A DNA stretch of 64,000 nucleotides, from positions 104,548-168,547 of the forward strand of contig NZ_JAIOJZ010000010.1 in assembly GCF_020404845.1 (NCBI RefSeq), written 5' to 3'. This document shows, piece after piece, positions 44,890 to 54,084 of this stretch (positions are counted from its first letter, which is position 1; each line of letters opens with the position of its first letter). Made by a program: the position numbers and the translations under genes. The notes beneath the pieces were generated by a model. That model saw only the letters and a list, made by a program, of their open reading frames with translations, was not told the DNA's origin and did no database searches. The stretch comes from Streptomyces hyderabadensis (GTDB taxonomy: Bacteria; Actinomycetota; Actinomycetes; Streptomycetales; Streptomycetaceae).

Positions 44890-47800
44890 TCAGCGGGCGT
44901 TGAAGTACTTGGCCTCCGGGTGGTGGATGACGATGGCGTCGGTGGACTGCTCCGGGTGGAGCTGGAACTCCTCGGACAGGTGGACGCCGATGCGCTCCGG
45001 CTCCAGCAGGGCGGCGATCTTGGCGCGGTCCTCCAGGTCGGGGCAGGCGCCGTAGCCGAGGGAGAAGCGGGCGCCCCGGTACTTCAGGGCGAACATGTCC
45101 TCCATCTCGGCCGGGTCCTCCCCGCCGAAGCCGAGTTCCGAGCGCACGCGGGCGTGCCAGTACTCGGCGAGGGCCTCGGCGAGCTGGACGGACAGGCCGT
45201 GCAGCTCCAGGTAGTCGCGGTAGGCGTTGGCCTCGAACATCCGGGCCGTCTCCTCGCCGATGCGGGAGCCGACAGTGACGACCTGGAAGCCGACCACGTC
45301 GATCTCGCCCGACTCCTCCGGGCGGAAGAAGTCGGCCAGGCACAGCCGGCGGCCGCGGCGCTGGCGGGGGAAGGTGAACCGGGTGCGCTCGTTGCCGTCG
45401 TCGTCGAGGACGATCAGGTCGTCGTCCTTGGAGACGCAGGGGAAGTAGCCGTAGACCACGGCCGCCTCCAGCAGGTTCTCCGTCTGGAGCCGGTCGAGCA
45501 GTCCGCGCAGCCGGGGCCGGCCCTCGGACTCGACCAGCTCCTCGTAGGAGGGTCCCTCGCCGGTGCGGGCCTGCTTGAGGCCCCACTGGCCCTTGAAGAG
45601 GGCACCCTCGTCGAGCCAGGACGCGTACTCCTTGAGCTGGATGCCCTTGACGACGCGGGTGCCGCGGAAGGGGGGCTCGGGCACGGGGTTGTCGGTGGCG
45701 ACGTCGGAACGGACGCTGCCCTCTTCCGGACGGTCCTCGATCTCGACGGTGGCGGCCCGCACGCGGCGCTGCTTCAGCTCGGGCAGCTTGGCACCCGGCA
45801 CCCCGCGCTTGATGCCGATCAGCGCGTCCATCAGGCGCAGGCCCTCGAAGGCGTCGCGGGCGTAGCGGACCTCGCCGTCGTAGACCTCGTGCAGGTCCTG
45901 CTCGACATACGCCCTGGTCAGGGCCGCGCCGCCGAGGATGACGGGGTAGTCGGCGGCCAGGCCCCGCTGGTTGAGCTCCTCCAGGTTCTCCTTCATGATC
46001 ACCGTGGACTTGACCAGCAGGCCGGACATGCCGATGACGTCCGCGCGGTGCTCGTCGGCCGCTTCCAGGATCGCGGAGACCGGCTGCTTGATGCCGAGGT
46101 TGACGACGGTGTAGCCGTTGTTGGACAGGATGATGTCGACGAGGTTCTTGCCGATGTCGTGGACGTCGCCGCGGACGGTGGCCAGCACGATGGTGCCCTT
46201 GCCCTCGTCGTCGGTCTTCTCCATGTGCGGTTCCAGGTGGGCCACCGCGCTCTTCATGACCTCGGCGGACTGCAGCACGAACGGCAGCTGCATCTGCCCG
46301 GAGCCGAACAGCTCACCGACGACCTTCATGCCGTCCAGCAGCGTCTCGTTGACGATGTCCAGCGCCGGACGCTCGGTCAGGGCCTCGTCCAGGTCCTGCT
46401 CCAGGCCGTTCTTCTCGCCGTCGATGATGCGGCGCTTGAGCCGCTCCTCCAGCGGCAGCGCCGCCAGCTCCTCGGCCTTGGACGCCTTCAGCGACTTGGC
46501 CGTGGCGCCCTCGAACAGCTCCATCAGCTTCTGCAGCGGGTCGTAGCCCTCGCGGCGGCGGTCGTAGATCAGGTCCAGGGCCGTGGTGACCTGCTCCTCG
46601 TCGAACCGGGCGATCGGCAGGATCTTCGACGCGTGCACGATCGCCGAGTCCAGTCCGGCCTTGACGCACTCGTCCAGGAAGACCGAGTTGAGCAGGATGC
46701 GGGCGGCCGGGTTGAGACCGAAGGAGATGTTCGACAGGCCGAGCGTGGTCTGCACGTCCGGGTGGCGCCGCTTCAGCTCCCGGATGCCCTCGATGGTGGC
46801 GAGTCCGTCCTTGCGGGACTCCTCCTGGCCGGTGCAGATGGTGAAGGTCAGGCAGTCGACGAGGATGTCGGACTCGTGGATGCCCCAGTTGCCGGTGAGG
46901 TCGTCGATCAGCCGTTCGGCGATCTCGACCTTCTTCTCGGCTGTGCGGGCCTGCCCCTCCTCGTCGATCGTCAGCGCGATCAACGCGGCGCCGTGCTCCC
47001 GCGCCAGCGTCGTGACCCGCGCGAAACGGGACTCGGGGCCGGCGCCGTCCTCGTAGTTCACCGAGTTGATCACCGCGCGGCCGCCGAGCTTCTCCAGACC
47101 GGCCCGGATCACGTCGACCTCGGTGGAGTCGAGCACGATCGGCAGCGTGGATGCGGTGGCGAACCGCCCGGCCAGCTCCTCCATGTCGGCGACGCCGTCC
47201 CGGCCGACGTAGTCCACGCAGAGGTCGAGCATGTGCGCGCCCTCGCGGATCTGGTCCCGGGCCATCTCGACGCAGTCGTCCCAGCGGCCCTCCAGCATGG
47301 CCTCGCGGAACTTCTTGGAGCCGTTGGCGTTGGTGCGCTCGCCGATGGCCAGGTAGGAGGTGTCCTGGCGGAAGGGCACGGTCTGGTACAGCGAGGCGGC
47401 GCCGGGCTCGGGCCGCGGATCGCGCGCGGTGGGGGCGGTGCCGCGGACCCGCTCGACGACCTGCCGCAGGTGCTCGGGGGTGGTGCCGCAGCAGCCGCCG
47501 ATCAGGGACAGGCCGTACTCGCGGACGAAGGTCTCGTGCGCGTCGGCCAGCTCGGGCGCGGTCAGCGGGTAGTGGGCGCCGTCCTTGCCCAGGACGGGCA
47601 GACCGGCGTTGGGCATGCAGGTCAGCGGGATGCGGGAGTGCCGCGCGAGGTAGCGCAGGTGCTCGCTCATCTCGGCCGGGCCGGTGGCGCAGTTCAGGCC
47701 GATCATGTCGATGCCGAGCGGCTCCAGCGCGGTGAGCGCGGCGCCGATCTCCGAGCCGAGCAGCATGGTGCCGGTGGTCTCGACGGTGACGGAGACGATG

Positions 47801-48402
47801 ACCGGCAGGTCGAGGCCGAGGGCGTCCAGGGCGCGCCGGGCGCCGAGTACGGAGGCCTTGGTCTGGAGCAGGTCCTGCGTGGTCTCCACCAGCAGTGCGT
47901 CGGCGCCGCCGGTGACCAGGCCCTCGGCGTTGCGCTGGTAGGCGTCGCGCAGGACGGTGTACGGGGCGTGGCCGAGGGTGGGGAGCTTGGTGCCGGGGCC
48001 CATGGAGCCCAGCACCCAGCGCTGCCGGCCGTCCCGGGCGGCGAAGTCGTCGGCGACCTCGCGGGCGACGCGGGCGCCGGCCTCGGACAGCTCGTGGACC
48101 CGCTCGGGGATGTCGTACTCGCCCAGGGCGGAGTGGTTGGCGCCGAAGGTGTTGGTCTCGACGCAGTCGACGCCCGCCGCGAAGTACTCCTCGTGCACCG
48201 AGCGGACGATGTCGGGCCGGGTGAGGTTCAGGATCTCGTTGCACCCCTCCAGCTGCTGGAAGTCGTCCAGCGAGGGGTTCTGTGCCTGGAGCATGGTGCC
48301 CATGGCGCCGTCGGCGACCACCACACGGGTGGCGAGGGCCTCTCGGAGGGCGGACACACGGGTGCGGGTGTCGGCGGTCGGGGTGGATGGCGACGAGGCC
48401 AT
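44890..48402 (-). CDS. metH: Cobalamin-dependent methionine synthase MetH
   Basis: The 1170-residue protein has the four modules in order: homocysteine-binding barrel with the zinc site GGCCGTTPEHL, pterin-binding barrel, B12-binding domain with GDVHDIG (His ~748, the cobalt ligand), and a C-terminal reactivation domain. It transfers methyl from methyltetrahydrofolate to homocysteine. ATG 48402 has GGGAG upstream. I see no cobalamin riboswitch before it. It is divergent from gylR. Confidence 0.96.
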   Translation of the reverse strand: MASSPSTPTADTRTRVSALREALATRVVVADGAMGTMLQAQNPSLDDFQQLEGCNEILNLTRPDIVRSVHEEYFAAGVDCVETNTFGANHSALGEYDIPERVHELSEAGARVAREVADDFAARDGRQRWVLGSMGPGTKLPTLGHAPYTVLRDAYQRNAEGLVTGGADALLVETTQDLLQTKASVLGARRALDALGLDLPVIVSVTVETTGTMLLGSEIGAALTALEPLGIDMIGLNCATGPAEMSEHLRYLARHSRIPLTCMPNAGLPVLGKDGAHYPLTAPELADAHETFVREYGLSLIGGCCGTTPEHLRQVVERVRGTAPTARDPRPEPGAASLYQTVPFRQDTSYLAIGERTNANGSKKFREAMLEGRWDDCVEMARDQIREGAHMLDLCVDYVGRDGVADMEELAGRFATASTLPIVLDSTEVDVIRAGLEKLGGRAVINSVNYEDGAGPESRFARVTTLAREHGAALIALTIDEEGQARTAEKKVEIAERLIDDLTGNWGIHESDILVDCLTFTICTGQEESRKDGLATIEGIRELKRRHPDVQTTLGLSNISFGLNPAARILLNSVFLDECVKAGLDSAIVHASKILPIARFDEEQVTTALDLIYDRRREGYDPLQKLMELFEGATAKSLKASKAEELAALPLEERLKRRIIDGEKNGLEQDLDEALTERPALDIVNETLLDGMKVVGELFGSGQMQLPFVLQSAEVMKSAVAHLEPHMEKTDDEGKGTIVLATVRGDVHDIGKNLVDIILSNNGYTVVNLGIKQPVSAILEAADEHRADVIGMSGLLVKSTVIMKENLEELNQRGLAADYPVILGGAALTRAYVEQDLHEVYDGEVRYARDAFEGLRLMDALIGIKRGVPGAKLPELKQRRVRAATVEIEDRPEEGSVRSDVATDNPVPEPPFRGTRVVKGIQLKEYASWLDEGALFKGQWGLKQARTGEGPSYEELVESEGRPRLRGLLDRLQTENLLEAAVVYGYFPCVSKDDDLIVLDDDGNERTRFTFPRQRRGRRLCLADFFRPEESGEIDVVGFQVVTVGSRIGEETARMFEANAYRDYLELHGLSVQLAEALAEYWHARVRSELGFGGEDPAEMEDMFALKYRGARFSLGYGACPDLEDRAKIAALLEPERIGVHLSEEFQLHPEQSTDAIVIHHPEAKYFNAR

Positions 48403-48689
48403 GAAAGGGCTCCCTAGGATGCGACGGCTGTCGGCTTTGCCTCTGCCCGGTGCCGTCCGTCGTGGACGTCCCCGGGGAGAACGCACGCCGCCAGGGTAGC
48501 CGGGACCGGGGGCCGGTGGTCAGGGCGTCCACGAGACGGACGAGGATGGCGGGTCGAAGAGCCGCCGAACGGATGAGCTTCCCCTCCCGGAACGTCGAGC
48601 CGGTGCGGACGTCCGGGGCCGCCGGGAGATGGCCGAAGTGCAACAGTTGCCCGCCGACCATTAGCGGGAGGTCGGCATGGACCGGTAGT

Positions 48690-48706
48690 GTTCGGCATTG
48701 CCGAAC
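48690..48706. promoter_or_regulatory. Candidate GylR operator upstream of gylR
   Basis: GTTCGGC-ATT-GCCGAAC is a perfect interrupted palindrome of 17 bp. It begins inside a TAGTGT hexamer (48686-48691) that could be the gylR -10. A 15/17 match to it occurs upstream of glpF at 49744-49760. Confidence 0.65.
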
Positions 48707-48758
48707 GACGTCAGCGACGCCGAGGTCGGCAGTCGAAGGGGACGGAGGCAGTACGTCG

Positions 48759-49523
48759 ATGGCACGGAACATCCAGTCGCTCGAACGGGCGGCCGCGATG
48801 CTGCGCCTGCTCGCGGGCGGCGAGCGGCGGCTCGGCCTGTCGGACATCGCCTCGTCGCTGGGTCTGGCCAAGGGCACCGCGCACGGCATCCTGCGCACCC
48901 TCCAGCAGGAGGGCTTCGTCGAGCAGGACGACGCCTCCGGGCGCTACCAGCTGGGTGCCGAGCTGCTGCGCCTGGGCACGACGTACCTGGACGTGCACGA
49001 GTTGCGGGCGCGTGCCCTGGTGTGGACGGACGACCTGGCCCGCTCCAGCGGCGAGAGCGTCCACCTCGGGGTCCTGCACCAGCAGGGCGTCCTGATCGTG
49101 CACCACGTCTTCCGGCCCGACGACAGCCGGCAGGTCCTGGAGATCGGGGCCATGCAGCCGCTGCACTCCACGGCGCTGGGCAAGGTGCTGTCGGCGTACG
49201 ACCCGGTGGCGCACAGCGAGGCGCTGGAGGCCGACCGCAAGGCGTACACGGACCGGACCGTGTGCGAACCGGACGGCTTCGAGCACATCCTGGACATCAC
49301 CCGCGCGCGCGGGTACGCGGCCGACGTCGAGGAGACCTGGGAGGGCATCGCCTCCATCGCCGCTCCCATCCACGACCGCAGGCGCATGCCGGTCGGCGCG
49401 GTCGGCATCACCGGGGCCGTGGAACGGCTGTGCCGGGAGGGCGAGCTGCGGCCCGAGCTGGTCGCGGCGGTACGGGACTGCGCCCGCGCGGTCTCGCGGG
49501 ACCTGGGCGCCGGACGCTTCTAG
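48759..49523 (+). CDS. gylR: IclR-family regulator of glycerol catabolism (GylR)
   Basis: The 254-residue protein has an IclR winged helix (LGLSDIASSLGLAKGTAHGILRTL) and the IclR effector domain (ALGKVLSAYDP; GYAADVEETWEGIASIAAPI). ATG 48759 has GGAGG upstream. It is followed by its own hairpin and then the glpF-glpK-glpD operon on the same strand, the known gylR-gylCAB layout of S. coelicolor, where GylR is a glycerol/glycerol-3-phosphate-responsive repressor. Confidence 0.94.
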   Translation: MARNIQSLERAAAMLRLLAGGERRLGLSDIASSLGLAKGTAHGILRTLQQEGFVEQDDASGRYQLGAELLRLGTTYLDVHELRARALVWTDDLARSSGESVHLGVLHQQGVLIVHHVFRPDDSRQVLEIGAMQPLHSTALGKVLSAYDPVAHSEALEADRKAYTDRTVCEPDGFEHILDITRARGYAADVEETWEGIASIAAPIHDRRRMPVGAVGITGAVERLCREGELRPELVAAVRDCARAVSRDLGAGRF

Positions 49524-49568
49524 GCGCACGCCCGCCAGGGGCCGGGACGCCAGGACGGGCCGGGGTAC

Positions 49569-49597
49569 GGGCCGGGACACCGAGGGTGTTCCGGCCC
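49569..49597 (+). terminator. Hairpin terminator between gylR and glpF
   Basis: GGGCCGGGACACC (49569-49581) pairs with GGTGTTCCGGCCC (49585-49597), with one G-T pair and a 3-nt loop. It is followed by TTGTTG. It separates gylR from the glpFKD transcript. Confidence 0.75.
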
Positions 49598-49743
49598 TTG
49601 TTGTTCCCGCGCGTGTTCCCGCGCGCGTTCTCGCGCCACCGGCCGCGCCGCGGATCGATAGGGCCCGGCGATCAATAACGATCGTGCTTTCGATTACACA
49701 GCTCTTGACGCGCGCGTGACGCCGAACGAGACTCGCGTCCATC

Positions 49744-49760
49744 GGTCGGCATTGTCGAAC
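49744..49760. promoter_or_regulatory. Candidate GylR operator upstream of glpF
   Basis: GGTCGGCATTGTCGAAC matches the palindrome before gylR at 15 of 17 positions. It lies about 130 bp before the glpF start, close to a TTGACG (49704-49709) that could be part of the operon promoter. Confidence 0.6.
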
Positions 49761-49890
49761 ACCTACCGGCAATACGCGTTAGAGTGTGACAGTGCCAAGG
49801 GCCGCCATCGCTCTCACACCGAGGGCGCCTGAACACCCGGAGGGACCCGGGGGTTCGGCTTCCCCTGGACGAAGGACAAAGGAGTCGCGG

Positions 49891-50685
49891 GTGTCCAGCT
49901 CCGACATCTTCATCGGCGAGACCATCGGTACCGCCATACTCATCCTGCTCGGCGGCGGCGTGTGTGCCGCCGTGACGCTCAAGGCCTCCAAGGCACGCAA
50001 CGCCGGCTGGGTCGCCATCGCCCTCGGGTGGGGCTTCGCGGTCATGACGGCGGCCTACATATCGGGTCCGCTCTCCGGAGCCCACCTGAACCCGGCCGTG
50101 ACCATCGGCATCGCGATCAAGGACGGCGACTGGAGCAACACGCCGACCTACTTCGCCGGCCAGATCCTCGGCGCCATGATCGGCGCGGTCCTGGTCTGGA
50201 TCGCCTACTACGGCCAGTTCCAGGCCCACCTCACCGACCGGGAGATCGTCGGCGGTCCCGGCGCGCAGGACACGAAGGCCAAGTCCGTCGAGGCGCAGGA
50301 GAAGGGCGCCGGCCCGGTCCTGGGCGTCTTCTCCACCGGCCCCGAGATCCGGCACACGGTCCAGAACCTCGCCACCGAGATCATCGGCACCTTCGTCCTG
50401 CTCCTCGCCATCCTCACCCAGGGCCTGAACGACGAGGGCAACGGCCTCGGCATCCTGGGCGCCCTGATCACCGGCTTCGTGGTGGTGTCCATCGGCCTGT
50501 CGCTCGGCGGCCCGACCGGATACGCGATCAACCCGGTCCGCGACCTCGGCCCGCGCATCGTGCACGCCCTGCTGCCGCTGCCCAACAAGGGCGGCTCCGA
50601 CTGGTCCTACGCCTGGATCCCGGTCGTCGGTCCGCTGATCGGCGGTGCGATCGCCGGAGGTGTCTACAACGTCGCGTTCGCCTGA
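49891..50685 (+). CDS. glpF: Glycerol facilitator GlpF (GylC), aquaglyceroporin
   Basis: The 264-residue membrane protein has six helices and two half-helices. The first NPA box is canonical (HLNPAVT), the second reads NPV ([10 protein letters not shown]) instead of NPA, which keeps the pore Arg. A ~45-residue hydrophilic insertion occurs between helices 3 and 4. GTG at 49891 has AAAGGAG upstream. It is the first gene of the operon glpF-glpK-glpD. Confidence 0.94.
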   Translation: MSSSDIFIGETIGTAILILLGGGVCAAVTLKASKARNAGWVAIALGWGFAVMTAAYISGPLSGAHLNPAVTIGIAIKDGDWSNTPTYFAGQILGAMIGAVLVWIAYYGQFQAHLTDREIVGGPGAQDTKAKSVEAQEKGAGPVLGVFSTGPEIRHTVQNLATEIIGTFVLLLAILTQGLNDEGNGLGILGALITGFVVVSIGLSLGGPTGYAINPVRDLGPRIVHALLPLPNKGGSDWSYAWIPVVGPLIGGAIAGGVYNVAFA

Positions 50686-50769
50686 GCGGGCCCCCGCTCG
50701 GCGATCATCGAGCCGCAGACCACGCGCCGTACGCACCGGCCACCCACCACGGAACCCCAGGAGCACACA

Positions 50770-52308
50770 GTGACCGACGCCCACACCGCCGGACCCTTCA
50801 TCGCCGCGATCGATCAGGGCACGACCTCCTCGCGCTGCATCGTCTTCGACCGCGACGGGCGCATCGTCTCCGTCGACCAGAAGGAGCATGAGCAGATCTT
50901 CCCCAAGCCGGGCTGGGTCGAGCACGACGCCGCCGAGATCTGGACCAACGTCCAGGAGGTCGTCGCCGGAGCCGTCGAGAAGGCCGGCATCACTCGCGAC
51001 GACATCAAGGCCATCGGCATCACCAACCAGCGCGAGACCACCCTCGTCTGGGACAAGAACACCGGTGAGCCCGTCCACAACGCCATCGTCTGGCAGGACA
51101 CCCGCACCGACGCCCTGTGCAAGGAACTCGGCCGCAACGTCGGCCAGGACCGCTTCCGCCGCGAGACCGGCCTCCCCCTCGCCTCCTACTTCGCCGGTCC
51201 CAAGGCCCGCTGGCTGCTCGACAACGTCGACGGCCTGCGCGAGCGCGCCGAGGCGGGCGACCTGCTCTTCGGCACCATGGACACCTGGGTCATCTGGAAC
51301 CTCACCGGCGGGGTGAACGGCGGCCGGCACGTCACCGACGTCACCAACGCCTCCCGCACCATGCTGATGAACCTGCACACCATGGCGTGGGACGAGAAGA
51401 TCGCCGAGTCGATCGGCGTGCCGATGCAGATGCTCCCGGAGATCCGCTCCTCCGCCGAGGTGTACGGCGAGATCAAGGGCGGCCGCCTCGGCGAACTGCT
51501 CGGCGGCATCCCGGTGGCCTCCGCGCTCGGCGACCAGCAGGCGGCCCTGTTCGGCCAGACCTGTTTCTCCGAGGGCGAGACCAAGTCGACGTACGGCACC
51601 GGCACCTTCATGGTGATGAACACCGGTGACAAGCTCATCAACTCCTACTCGGGCCTGCTGACCACGGTCGGCTACAAGATCGGCGACCAGGACACGGTCT
51701 ACGCCCTGGAGGGCTCGATCGCCGTCACCGGTTCGCTGGTGCAGTGGATGCGCGACCAGATGGGCCTGATCTCCACCGCCGCCGAGATCGAGACCCTCGC
51801 CCTGACGGTCGAGGACAACGGCGGCGCCTACTTCGTACCGGCCTTCTCCGGCCTGTTCGCCCCGTACTGGCGTTCCGACGCCCGCGGTGTGATCGCCGGC
51901 CTCACCCGGTACGTGACCAAGGCGCACCTCGCGCGCGCCGTGCTGGAGGCCACCGCCTGGCAGACCCGCGAGATCGCGGACGCCATGACGAAGGACTCCG
52001 GCGTGGAGCTGACCGCCCTCAAGGTCGACGGCGGCATGACCTCCAACAACCTGCTGATGCAGACCCTCGCCGACTTCGTGGACGCCCCCGTGGTGCGCCC
52101 GATGGTCGCCGAGACCACCTGCCTCGGCGCCGCCTACGCCGCCGGGCTCGCCGTCGGCTTCTGGAACAGCACCGACGACCTGCGCGCCAACTGGCGGCGG
52201 GCCGCCGAGTGGACCCCCCGCATGGACGCGGAGACCCGCGACCGTGAGTACAAGAGCTGGCTCAAGGCCGTGAAGCGGACCATGGGCTGGCTCGAGGACG
52301 AGGAGTAA
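50770..52308 (+). CDS. glpK: Glycerol kinase GlpK (GylA)
   Basis: The 512-residue protein is a FGGY-type kinase with [16 protein letters not shown], the substrate-binding strands [12 protein letters not shown] and [14 protein letters not shown], and the ATP-site [11 protein letters not shown] and [13 protein letters not shown]. It phosphorylates glycerol to sn-glycerol-3-phosphate. It follows glpF by 84 bp and precedes glpD by 8 bp in the same transcript. GTG is the start. Confidence 0.97.
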   Translation: MTDAHTAGPFIAAIDQGTTSSRCIVFDRDGRIVSVDQKEHEQIFPKPGWVEHDAAEIWTNVQEVVAGAVEKAGITRDDIKAIGITNQRETTLVWDKNTGEPVHNAIVWQDTRTDALCKELGRNVGQDRFRRETGLPLASYFAGPKARWLLDNVDGLRERAEAGDLLFGTMDTWVIWNLTGGVNGGRHVTDVTNASRTMLMNLHTMAWDEKIAESIGVPMQMLPEIRSSAEVYGEIKGGRLGELLGGIPVASALGDQQAALFGQTCFSEGETKSTYGTGTFMVMNTGDKLINSYSGLLTTVGYKIGDQDTVYALEGSIAVTGSLVQWMRDQMGLISTAAEIETLALTVEDNGGAYFVPAFSGLFAPYWRSDARGVIAGLTRYVTKAHLARAVLEATAWQTREIADAMTKDSGVELTALKVDGGMTSNNLLMQTLADFVDAPVVRPMVAETTCLGAAYAAGLAVGFWNSTDDLRANWRRAAEWTPRMDAETRDREYKSWLKAVKRTMGWLEDEE

Positions 52309-52316
52309 GAACCGCA

Positions 52317-53933
52317 ATGACCACTCAGTCCACCCTGCAGTCCGTGCCTGCCCTGGGGACGCACCCGGCCTCCGGCTCGAACCCGAGCCGGGCCGAGACC
52401 CGGGAGCAGCTCTCCAAGGCGTCGTACGACCTTCTCGTGATCGGCGGGGGCATCCTGGGCATCTCCACCGCCTGGCACGCCGCGCAGTCCGGCCTCAGGG
52501 TGGCCGTGGTCGACGCCGGCGACTTCGCCGGCGCCACCTCCTCCGCCTCCTCCAAGCTGCTCCACGGCGGTCTGCGCTACCTGCAGACCGGCGCGGTGAA
52601 GCTGGTGGCGGAGAACCACTTCGAACGCCGTGCGGTCTCCCGCCAGGTGGCCCCCCACCTGGCGAACCCGCTCACCTTCTACCTCCCCGTGTACAAGGGC
52701 GGGCCGCACGGCGCGGCGAAGCTGGGCGCGGGTGTCTTCGCGTACTCGGCGCTGTCCGCGTTCGGCGACGGCGTCGGCCACCTGCTCTCCCCGGCCAAGG
52801 CGGCGCAGGACGTGCCGGAGCTGCGCACCGACAACCTGAAGGCCGTGGCCGTCTACGGCGACGACCAGATGAACGACGCCCGCATGGCCCTGATGACCGT
52901 CCGCGCGGCGGTCGAGTCCGGCGCGGTGGTCCTCAATCACGCCGAGGTCACCGGACTGCGCTTCACGGGCGGCCGGGTGACCGGCGCCGAGCTGAAGGAC
53001 CGGCTGTCGGGCGACGAGTTCGGGGTGAACGCCCGCCTGGTGCTCAACGCCACCGGCCCCTGGGTCGACCACCTGCGCCGCATGGAGGACCCGAACGCGG
53101 CGCCGTCCATCCGCCTGTCCAAGGGCGCGCACCTGGTGCTCAAGCGCACCGCGCCGTGGAAGGCGGCGCTGGCCACCCCGATCGACAAGTACCGGATCAC
53201 CTTCGCCCTCCCCTGGGAGGACATGCTGCTGCTCGGCACCACCGACGAGGAGTTCGAGGGCGACCCCGCGGACGTCGCGGTCAACGACAAGGACATAGCC
53301 CAGATCCTCGACGAGGCCGCGTTCTCCATCCGGGACCAGCAGCTCGACCGGGACCTCATCACGTACTCCTTCGCGGGCCTGCGCGTGCTGCCGGGCGGTC
53401 CCGGCGACACCGCGAAGGCCAAGCGCGAGACGGTCGTCACCGAGGGCCGGGGCGGCATGCTGTCCGTGGCGGGCGGCAAGTGGACCACCTTCCGCCACAT
53501 CGGCCGCACGGTGATGAAGAAGCTGGAGGCGCTGCCGGGCCACCCGCTGGGCGACGACTTCGAGCCGATCGCGTCGCTGCCGAAGAAGCTGCCGCTGCCC
53601 GGTGTCGCCAACCCGCGCGCGGTCGCCCACCGGCTGCTGGTGGACGGCTCGGCGCCCGGCCCGCGCATGGCGGCGGACACGGCCAGGCACCTGGCCACGC
53701 ACTACGGCTCGCTCGCCTTCGACATCGCCCGGCTCGCCAACGAGAGCCCCGAGCTGGGCCGGCGCGTCCACCCGGACGCCCCCGAGATCTGGGCGCAGGT
53801 CGTGTGGGCCCGGGACAACGAGTGGGCCGAGACGGCGGACGACGTGCTGCGCCGCCGTACGACGCTGACCATCCGCGGCCTGGCGACGGACGACGTCCGC
53901 GCGCAGGTCCAGCAGGTGCTCGACCAGAAGTAG
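52317..53933 (+). CDS. glpD: Glycerol-3-phosphate dehydrogenase GlpD (GylB), FAD-dependent
   Basis: The 538-residue protein has the FAD-binding dinucleotide fold LLVIGGGILGISTAW, the family motif SSKLLHGGLRYLQ and a C-terminal DAO_C domain (AAAs from about 400). It oxidises glycerol-3-phosphate to dihydroxyacetone phosphate at the membrane, passing electrons to quinone. It completes the glycerol operon, followed by a 17-bp-stem terminator. Confidence 0.96.
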   Translation: MTTQSTLQSVPALGTHPASGSNPSRAETREQLSKASYDLLVIGGGILGISTAWHAAQSGLRVAVVDAGDFAGATSSASSKLLHGGLRYLQTGAVKLVAENHFERRAVSRQVAPHLANPLTFYLPVYKGGPHGAAKLGAGVFAYSALSAFGDGVGHLLSPAKAAQDVPELRTDNLKAVAVYGDDQMNDARMALMTVRAAVESGAVVLNHAEVTGLRFTGGRVTGAELKDRLSGDEFGVNARLVLNATGPWVDHLRRMEDPNAAPSIRLSKGAHLVLKRTAPWKAALATPIDKYRITFALPWEDMLLLGTTDEEFEGDPADVAVNDKDIAQILDEAAFSIRDQQLDRDLITYSFAGLRVLPGGPGDTAKAKRETVVTEGRGGMLSVAGGKWTTFRHIGRTVMKKLEALPGHPLGDDFEPIASLPKKLPLPGVANPRAVAHRLLVDGSAPGPRMAADTARHLATHYGSLAFDIARLANESPELGRRVHPDAPEIWAQVVWARDNEWAETADDVLRRRTTLTIRGLATDDVRAQVQQVLDQK

Positions 53934-53972
53934 CGGCCGCCCTCCGGCGCCGGCCGGAGGGTGTCCGGACCG

Positions 53973-54011
53973 CATGCACGGGGCAGTGATCCGTTCACTG
54001 CCCCGTGCATG
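53973..54011 (+). terminator. Hairpin terminator of the glycerol operon
   Basis: CATGCACGGGGCAGTGA (53973-53989) is perfectly repeated in inverse at 53995-54011, with a 5-nt loop. A smaller hairpin CCCTCCGG/CCGGAGGG precedes it at 53940-53961. Confidence 0.85.
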
Positions 54012-54084
54012 GGGGCTGCGGGCGGCCCCTCGACACGCCGTAAGGTTGGGGGGTACGCGAGGGCACGTCGGAAGGAGGCGCTGG

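Noticed and set aside
44920..48417. A 1165-codon open frame on the plus strand, antisense to metH
   Set aside because: It is an artefact of high GC at third positions. The minus-strand frame gives a full MetH with all catalytic motifs, and the plus-strand translation is low-complexity Leu/Val/Gly/Asp-rich.
48403..48689. A cobalamin riboswitch upstream of metH
   Set aside because: I searched the minus-strand leader for a B12-box-like core and conserved arms and saw none. The region looks like an ordinary promoter leader.
48414..48698. A 94-codon frame on the minus strand before metH
   Set aside because: It is Pro/Arg/His-rich, lacks a ribosome site, and overlaps the metH start and gylR promoter region. 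It is probably not coding.
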